From assembly GCA_947453875.1 (NCBI GenBank), contig CANGIH010000063.1:1-9530 (forward strand): DNA of 9,530 bases, read 5' to 3'. Positions 6,397 through 9,530 of the stretch are shown piece by piece. Source of the stretch: Planctomycetaceae bacterium (GTDB lineage Bacteria; Planctomycetota; Planctomycetia; Pirellulales; UBA1268). Both the position numbers and the translations under genes were made by a program. The notes below the pieces were generated by a model. It saw only the letters and a list, made by a program, of their open reading frames with translations. It was not told the origin of the DNA and did not search any database. Position 1 is the first letter of the stretch, and the number at the start of each line of letters is the position of its first letter.

Positions 6397-7137
6397 TCAG
6401 GGGAGGAGAACCGAGTCGATGACATGGATCAGGCCATTCTTGGCAGGAATGTCGGTCTTCACGACCGTCGCCGATCCCGAGGCCGTGCCAACCTTCACGC
6501 CATCGGTCGCGGAGATCGACAGCTTGCCACCGCCGGCGGTGGTGGCTTCCTTCAGCTTGACGACGTCCGCCGCCGCCACTTTGCCGGGCACGACATGGAG
6601 GAGGAGGATGTCGCGGAGCTTGTCCTTGTTCTCGGGCTTGAGGAGCTCCTCGACGGCGCCGGCAGGAAGCTTGGCGAAGGCATCGTCGGTGGGGGCGAAG
6701 ACCGTGAACGGGCCAACCCCTTTGAGGGTGCCGACGAGATCGGCCGCGCTGAGGGCCGCCGCGAGTGTCTTGAACGAACCGGCCGCGACCGCCGTGTCGA
6801 CGATGTCGGGGAGGGCCGCGGTCTTCGCCACCGGCGCGGGGGAGGCGATGCGGACCGACTCCGTGGGGACACTCTGGACGACGACCGAATCGGTGCCGAC
6901 GACATGCTCGGTGACGGTGGGAGCGGACGACGAATGAACGACCTGGCCCGACGGGACATGGGCACTGCCCGTGACCTGGCGGCTCTTCCAGGAGGATTGC
7001 GGCGCCGCGGGGGAGTGGCTGCGACGCCCCTGCATGATCCGCCCGCGACCACGGTTGCAATCACCGGCCGAGGCGGAGGGAATCCCGGCGGCCACGGTGA
7101 CCGTGACGAGCAGGAGAAGGGGGGCAAACGTTCGCAT
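6397..7137 (-). CDS. Secreted fasciclin (FAS1) domain protein
   Basis: This is a 246-residue exported protein. Residues 1-24 are a signal peptide (MRT, hydrophobic stretch [12 protein letters not shown], probable cleavage after SASA). Residues 25-105 are a low-complexity linker rich in Ser, Val, Gln and Pro, with one cysteine (C27) just after the cleavage site. The context does not match a full lipobox. Residues 108-246 are one complete FAS1 domain: the H1 motif [13 protein letters not shown] (142-154), the central HVVPGK (181-186) and the H2 motif [11 protein letters not shown] (236-246). FAS1 domains mediate adhesion to other cells, matrix or polysaccharide; the domain ends exactly at the stop, so there is no C-terminal anchor. 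GGAGA at 7144-7148 gives a ribosome site six bases before the ATG. It ends with a strong terminator, and the gene upstream on the same strand lies 224 bases away, so it is probably monocistronic. Confidence 0.92.
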   Translation of the reverse strand: MRTFAPLLLLVTVTVAAGIPSASAGDCNRGRGRIMQGRRSHSPAAPQSSWKSRQVTGSAHVPSGQVVHSSSAPTVTEHVVGTDSVVVQSVPTESVRIASPAPVAKTAALPDIVDTAVAAGSFKTLAAALSAADLVGTLKGVGPFTVFAPTDDAFAKLPAGAVEELLKPENKDKLRDILLLHVVPGKVAAADVVKLKEATTAGGGKLSISATDGVKVGTASGSATVVKTDIPAKNGLIHVIDSVLLP

Positions 7138-7287
7138 GGGGGGTCTCCGGATGGAGGATATCGGCGTTCTTTCGAGAAGTGTAGACGGGCCGCACCGCCT
7201 GGACAGGGAAGACGCCCGGGGAAGCCGAGGCGGCAGGCCCTTTCCTGGCGGGCCGTGGATGAAGCACCCCGCCGGCCGCCCCCCCGG

Positions 7288-7310
7288 AAAACCCCGGCTT
7301 TATTGGGGGT
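7288..7310 (-). terminator. Weak candidate terminator after the first DUF2294 gene
   Basis: On the minus strand ACCCC and GGGGT pair over a ten-base loop (AATAAAGCC plus one C) and are followed directly by a short T-run (TTTT with the last stem T). The stem is only five base pairs, so termination would be inefficient. It lies about 50 bases after the stop of the DUF2294-like gene at 7362. The rest of 7138-7361 shows no other feature. Confidence 0.25.
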
Positions 7311-7361
7311 GTGCCGGTGGAAAAAGGTCAAAGATGCCTCTTTCTACGGCTAGCGAAGGAC

Positions 7362-7895
7362 TCATCTCCTCCGCGGGTCGCGCATCACCGGTGGCTCCTT
7401 GAGCCGGAACACGAACACCTCTTCACCCGTGGTCGTGCTGATGTCGTGATGCATGCTCACGCAGGGAATCTGGCACGCCCGCTCGATCACCTCGCCGAGC
7501 TGCCCCCGGGACACCTCCGCCAGATGCGTGCGCAGGCTCTTGACCAGATCGCGTCCCTTCGTCGGCTCGATGGTCTGGATCAGATGCTGTTCGGCCGACG
7601 AGAGCACCCCCTGCAACCGCACGACGACCAGATCAGTGACCAGATGGACATGGATCGACTTCGGCCCACGCCCCATGAAGGCCTGCATGAAACAGGCGAT
7701 CCCGTCGCATACGGCAGCCTCGATCTCCCCCTGCGACTTCGGCGTCGGTTCGAGGCTCGCCAGCGGCACGGGGAGTTTTTGGCCAGTCAAAACGACCGCG
7801 GCCACCCCTACCATCGAGGGCGACGGCAGGGGTTTGACTCCGGCAGCACGTGGCAACAAGCCGACCACTCCCGACGATAGATGATGATCAATCAT
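7362..7895 (-). CDS. DUF2294 / MpsC-like family protein, first copy
   Basis: This is a small cytoplasmic protein (177 residues from the ATG at 7895). Residues 55-168 match the DUF2294 family (PF10057, now linked by name to the MpsC component of a Na+-translocating membrane-potential system). They begin with EIEAAVCDGIACFMQ, followed by the signature GRGPKS (75-80), VVVRLQGVLSSAEQHL (90-105) and the terminal HHDISTTTGEEVFVF (149-163). No transporter partner gene such as mpsA or mpsB is nearby, so an energy-coupling role cannot be claimed. The N-terminus is unusually long and poorly supported. The ATG at 7895 has only a distant GGAGG, and an ATG at 7814 would give 150 residues but also lacks a ribosome site. 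An in-frame TTG at 7967 is possible but unlikely. Codons before about 7790 carry more A/T in third position than the rest, which favours a later start. A diverged relative lies on the opposite strand upstream. Confidence 0.82.
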   Translation of the reverse strand: MIDHHLSSGVVGLLPRAAGVKPLPSPSMVGVAAVVLTGQKLPVPLASLEPTPKSQGEIEAAVCDGIACFMQAFMGRGPKSIHVHLVTDLVVVRLQGVLSSAEQHLIQTIEPTKGRDLVKSLRTHLAEVSRGQLGEVIERACQIPCVSMHHDISTTTGEEVFVFRLKEPPVMRDPRRR

Positions 7896-8089
7896 GGTGT
7901 TCCCGAAGAGTGTCCACCTCCGCACGGCACCGTCCACGGACACGCATGGACGCGGCGAACGCGACAAGACGTCCGCTTCGGCGGAGCATCAGGCTGGCCA
8001 GTCTTCCCGTGGGAAGGCGCGGTGGCCTGCGGAAATCACTTCGATCGACGGAGGCAGAGAATGCCCGCCCGACCCGGAAAAACCCCAGT

Positions 8090-8115
8090 TGGGAGCAGGA
8101 AGAACTTCGCTCCCA
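8090..8115. repeat. 7-bp hairpin in the DUF2294 intergenic region
   Basis: TGGGAGC (8090-8096) and GCTCCCA (8109-8115) are perfectly complementary. Inside, GAA and TTC can extend the stem after a two-base bulge. There is no T-run on either strand directly after it, so it is not a simple terminator. A related CTCCC-rich stretch lies just downstream (near 8141). It could be an RNA structure or a protein site; I cannot decide. Confidence 0.4.
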
Positions 8116-8297
8116 GATCGATCCACGACTCGCGACGGTGCTCCCAATCGGGACTCCGCAGCGACTTGTTGGCCGATGTTCACTGCCGGGTGCCGCGAGC
8201 AGGGGATTGAAAGTCGTCTCCGCGATCGCCCGGCGGATTCAATATAAGGCCGCGTCGCCCTCGGCACAATCACCCGGCCGGGGAATTGTCATCGGCA

Positions 8298-8321
8298 TCC
8301 CTTCGATGTATTCCCTTCGAT
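8298..8321 (+). repeat. Direct repeat TCCCTTCGAT x2, period 14
   Basis: The ten bases TCCCTTCGAT occur at 8298-8307 and again, identically, at 8312-8321. They stand 24 bases before a TATGAT -10 box in front of the second DUF2294-like gene. Two identical half-sites at this position suggest binding of an activator that replaces a weak -35 box. The role is inferred. Confidence 0.4.
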
Positions 8322-8344
8322 CGGTTTCTCCGATTCCGCGGGCG

Positions 8345-8350
8345 TATGAT
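8345..8350 (+). promoter_or_regulatory. -10-like box TATGAT upstream of the second DUF2294 gene
   Basis: TATGAT is identical to the -10 box in front of the MerR gene. No good -35 box is found 16-18 bases upstream (the sequence there is GGTTTC-like), so the promoter would be weak or activator-dependent. A start near 8357 would leave a leader of about 58 bases before the GTG at 8415. Confidence 0.4.
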
Positions 8351-8414
8351 CGAGTGTCAGTGCCGCCCGACGCCTCTACTGACAATTGCCCCGCCCGACA
8401 AAAGGATGCACGCC

Positions 8415-8807
8415 GTGACCGCCCCCGGACCGACGATCCCCAAGGAACTGGCCCAGATCGCTCTGTCGCTCCAGACGGAGCGGACGGGTCACTCCCCGAA
8501 AGCGGTCACGGTCGTCGCCAGCGACGAGACGGTCGTGGTGACGCTCCATGAAGCGCTCACGCCGGCGGAAAAACTCCTTGCCCGCAGCACCGCCGGCGCC
8601 GCCCAGGTGGAGGGCTACCACCGCGCCCTGTTCGCCGTCTCCTGCGACCAGATGCGGACGGAGATCCAGCGGCTCACCGGGAGAAAGGTGAAGGAATCGG
8701 CCGTTGTCGTCGAACCGGCGACCGGCGCGATCGTGCACGCGTTTACCAGTGGCACGATCGTGCAGATCTTCCAACTCGAGCCCCACGACCCCGCTCCCCC
8801 GTCATGA
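8415..8807 (+). CDS. DUF2294 / MpsC-like family protein, diverged second copy
   Basis: This is a soluble protein of 130 residues that covers one whole DUF2294-like domain. Residues 9-24 form the first helix. GHSPKA (25-30) replaces the usual GRGPKS. VTVVASDETVVVTLHEALTPAEKLLA (31-56) is the core with the family's typical L-T-P-A-E-K. Residues 60-90 are helical, and the last strands (93-121) end IVQIFQL. The terminal HHDIS motif of the first copy is replaced by a VVEPATGAIV stretch, so the conserved polar residues of the family are lost and a partner or regulatory role is possible. The start is the GTG at 8415, because AAAGGA at 8401-8406 lies eight bases upstream; the ATG at 8406 overlaps that site. 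An ATG at 8346 lies in a probable -10 box. It diverges from the first copy and converges on the CAP gene. Confidence 0.8.
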   Translation: MTAPGPTIPKELAQIALSLQTERTGHSPKAVTVVASDETVVVTLHEALTPAEKLLARSTAGAAQVEGYHRALFAVSCDQMRTEIQRLTGRKVKESAVVVEPATGAIVHAFTSGTIVQIFQLEPHDPAPPS

Positions 8808-8814
8808 TGCGGCC

Positions 8815-8874
8815 GCCCGGCGCCCGATCGGGAGTGCCGCGTGCGATCGAATCAGAGGCGAGCGGGCGCCGGGC
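8815..8874. repeat. 12-bp perfect inverted repeat between convergent genes
   Basis: GCCCGGCGCCCG (8815-8826) and CGGGCGCCGGGC (8863-8874) are perfect reverse complements with a 36-base loop. They fill most of the 103-base gap between the stops of the DUF2294-like and CAP genes. A competing smaller structure uses two CGATCG copies (8825-8830 and 8844-8849). There is no T-run on either side, so it may be a Rho-assisted or bidirectional transcription barrier, or it may protect both 3' ends. Confidence 0.55.
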
Positions 8875-8910
8875 AGCGACACCGGCCGCACGCCGTGTTC
8901 GCCGGCCCGC

Positions 8911-9375
8911 TCAACGGAACTGCTGGCACCAGTAGACCGTCCCGTCGGCCGCGCGGGCCATCGCCACGCCGATCCGGGTGTGGGAGCCGAGGATGTTTGC
9001 CCGGTGGCCATCGGAACGCATCCAGCCCGACACCGCCTCCGAGGCTGACGACTGCCCCATGGCGATGTTCTCCGTCACTCCCTGGCCATGGGAGAGATTG
9101 CGGTTGCGGGCCATCCAGGCCGCCTGCCGGCGGGCCCCGTTCATCAGCGAAGCATCGGCAGCGAGGGGAGCGAGTCCGCGCTTGGCACGCGCGTCGTTGG
9201 TGCGGTCGATGACACCCGATTCGGTCGGCGAGAGGCTCACGCCCGCAGCCGTTGAGATCTGCGGATCCCTGGCGGGAGCGACTGAGCCCTCTGCAAGGAA
9301 CCCGATCACGACCGAGACACCAAGTGCCGACATGCCAAGACGGTGACGAAACACATGCTTGCGCGTTGCACGCAT
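8911..9375 (-). CDS. Secreted small CAP/SCP-domain (SCP-PR1-like) protein
   Basis: This is a 154-residue exported protein. Residues 1-35 are a long basic signal peptide (MRATRKHVFRHRLG, then the hydrophobic GMSALGVSVVIGFLA, probable cleavage after VAPA). Residues 52-154 are a compact CAP domain, near the minimal size for the bacterial family: NDARAKRGLAPLAAD (60-74), NLSHGQGVTENIAMG (93-107) and SDGHRANILG (121-130), ending VYWCQQFR. The family's cavity residues are present: H96, E102 and H124. Bacterial CAP proteins are extracytoplasmic and their chemistry is mostly unknown. The lone C150 occupies a site that is often Thr or Val. The ATG at 9375 has an AGGAG site eight bases upstream. A longer frame reaching 9489 would add 38 residues but overlaps the probable promoter. 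It converges on the DUF2294-like gene. Confidence 0.9.
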   Translation of the reverse strand: MRATRKHVFRHRLGMSALGVSVVIGFLAEGSVAPARDPQISTAAGVSLSPTESGVIDRTNDARAKRGLAPLAADASLMNGARRQAAWMARNRNLSHGQGVTENIAMGQSSASEAVSGWMRSDGHRANILGSHTRIGVAMARAADGTVYWCQQFR

Positions 9376-9428
9376 CGGGACTCTCCTGGGGAGGGATGGA
9401 AGGAAGACAGAACGCCAGCAGGTGAGCA

Positions 9429-9458
9429 GGTATGGGAGGCCCGCCTCCCAACTGTCAA
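9429..9458 (-). promoter_or_regulatory. Candidate promoter with palindrome in the spacer, CAP gene
   Basis: On the minus strand TTGACA (9458-9453) is a perfect -35 box; 18 bases on, CATACC (9434-9429) is a weak -10 box. The spacer between them is filled by a palindrome, TGGGAGGC and GCCTCCCA with a two-base centre (9433-9450). This is the position at which MerR-type activators and many repressors bind. The transcript would start about 47 bases before the ATG at 9375. The palindrome and -35 box are seen; the regulation is inferred. The remaining bases 9459-9530 show nothing I can name. Confidence 0.5.
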
Positions 9459-9530
9459 CTTTCATCCCCATCCCCGCGTCGCCCTTCATCCCCCCAGCTT
9501 GCCCAGGCCATTGCCCGACGCTGCCACGCA

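Larger units (their letters stand above)
7896..8414. other. Intergenic region between two divergent DUF2294-like genes
   Basis: I find no convincing gene in these roughly 500 bases. Open frames across it on the plus strand give Arg/Ser/Pro-rich products without recognisable domains, and they run into the real genes in other frames. It is visibly less GC-rich in places (CAATATAAGG near 8242, GAATTGTCATC near 8284) than the flanking genes. It holds a hairpin at 8090-8115, a direct repeat at 8298-8321 and a -10-like box at 8345, each listed separately. It should contain the promoters of both divergent genes. Confidence 0.6.

Noticed and set aside
5839..7353. Long open frame of 504 codons on the plus strand
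   Set aside because: It is antisense to the HAD and fasciclin genes and crosses the clear terminator at 6327-6366. Its product is rich in Arg, Gly and Asp without domains.
7311..7880. 189-codon plus-strand frame
   Set aside because: It is antisense to the first DUF2294-like gene, which carries the GRGPKS and HHDIST signatures.
7850..8551. 233-codon plus-strand frame over the intergenic region
   Set aside because: The product is Arg/Ser/Pro-rich with no domain, and it runs into the DUF2294-like gene at 8415 in a different frame. The latter has a clear family match.

Overview
The window is a GC-rich bacterial chromosomal segment with nine genes that I can support, plus one gene cut by the left edge. 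Gene content suggests a planctomycete (Planctomycetota). It includes a secreted SMP-30-type lactonase, a cytoplasmic von Willebrand A protein paired with a MerR regulator, a protein of degenerate 23-residue leucine-rich-like repeats of a kind I associate with planctomycetes, a secreted fasciclin protein and a small CAP protein. That assignment is an inference from protein types and composition, since no marker gene is present. I see no tRNA, rRNA, insertion sequence or CRISPR array.

Left part, plus strand (1-5321). The C-terminal part of a D-2-hydroxyacid dehydrogenase is followed 51 bases later by an exported SMP-30/gluconolactonase-like protein, so the pair may belong to a sugar-acid pathway. 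Next comes a tight two-gene unit: a MerR-type regulator (1928-2587) and a VWA protein (2584-3951) that overlap by four bases (ATGA). Its promoter is unusually clear: TTGACA, 16 bases, TATGAT. The predicted transcript start falls on the ATG itself, and an 18-base palindrome covers the -35 box. A 403-residue repeat protein (4110-5321) follows after 158 bases that contain a perfect 9-bp hairpin.

Middle part, minus strand (5341-7895). A HAD-type phosphatase converges on the repeat protein with a 19-base gap. Upstream of it is a secreted fasciclin (FAS1) protein, insulated from the HAD gene by a textbook Rho-independent terminator. Upstream of that is a DUF2294/MpsC-like gene.

Right part (7896-9530). 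A non-coding stretch of about 500 bases separates the first DUF2294-like gene from a second, diverged, plus-strand one (8415-8807). The second converges on a secreted CAP/SCP-domain protein (minus strand, 8911-9375) across a 12-bp perfect inverted repeat. The CAP gene has a TTGACA box directly beside an 8-bp-arm palindrome in the promoter spacer.

The most interesting items are the MerR-VWA module with its leaderless, palindrome-covered promoter, the divergent pair of DUF2294 paralogues, and the 23-residue repeat protein. None can be called a new system from sequence alone.
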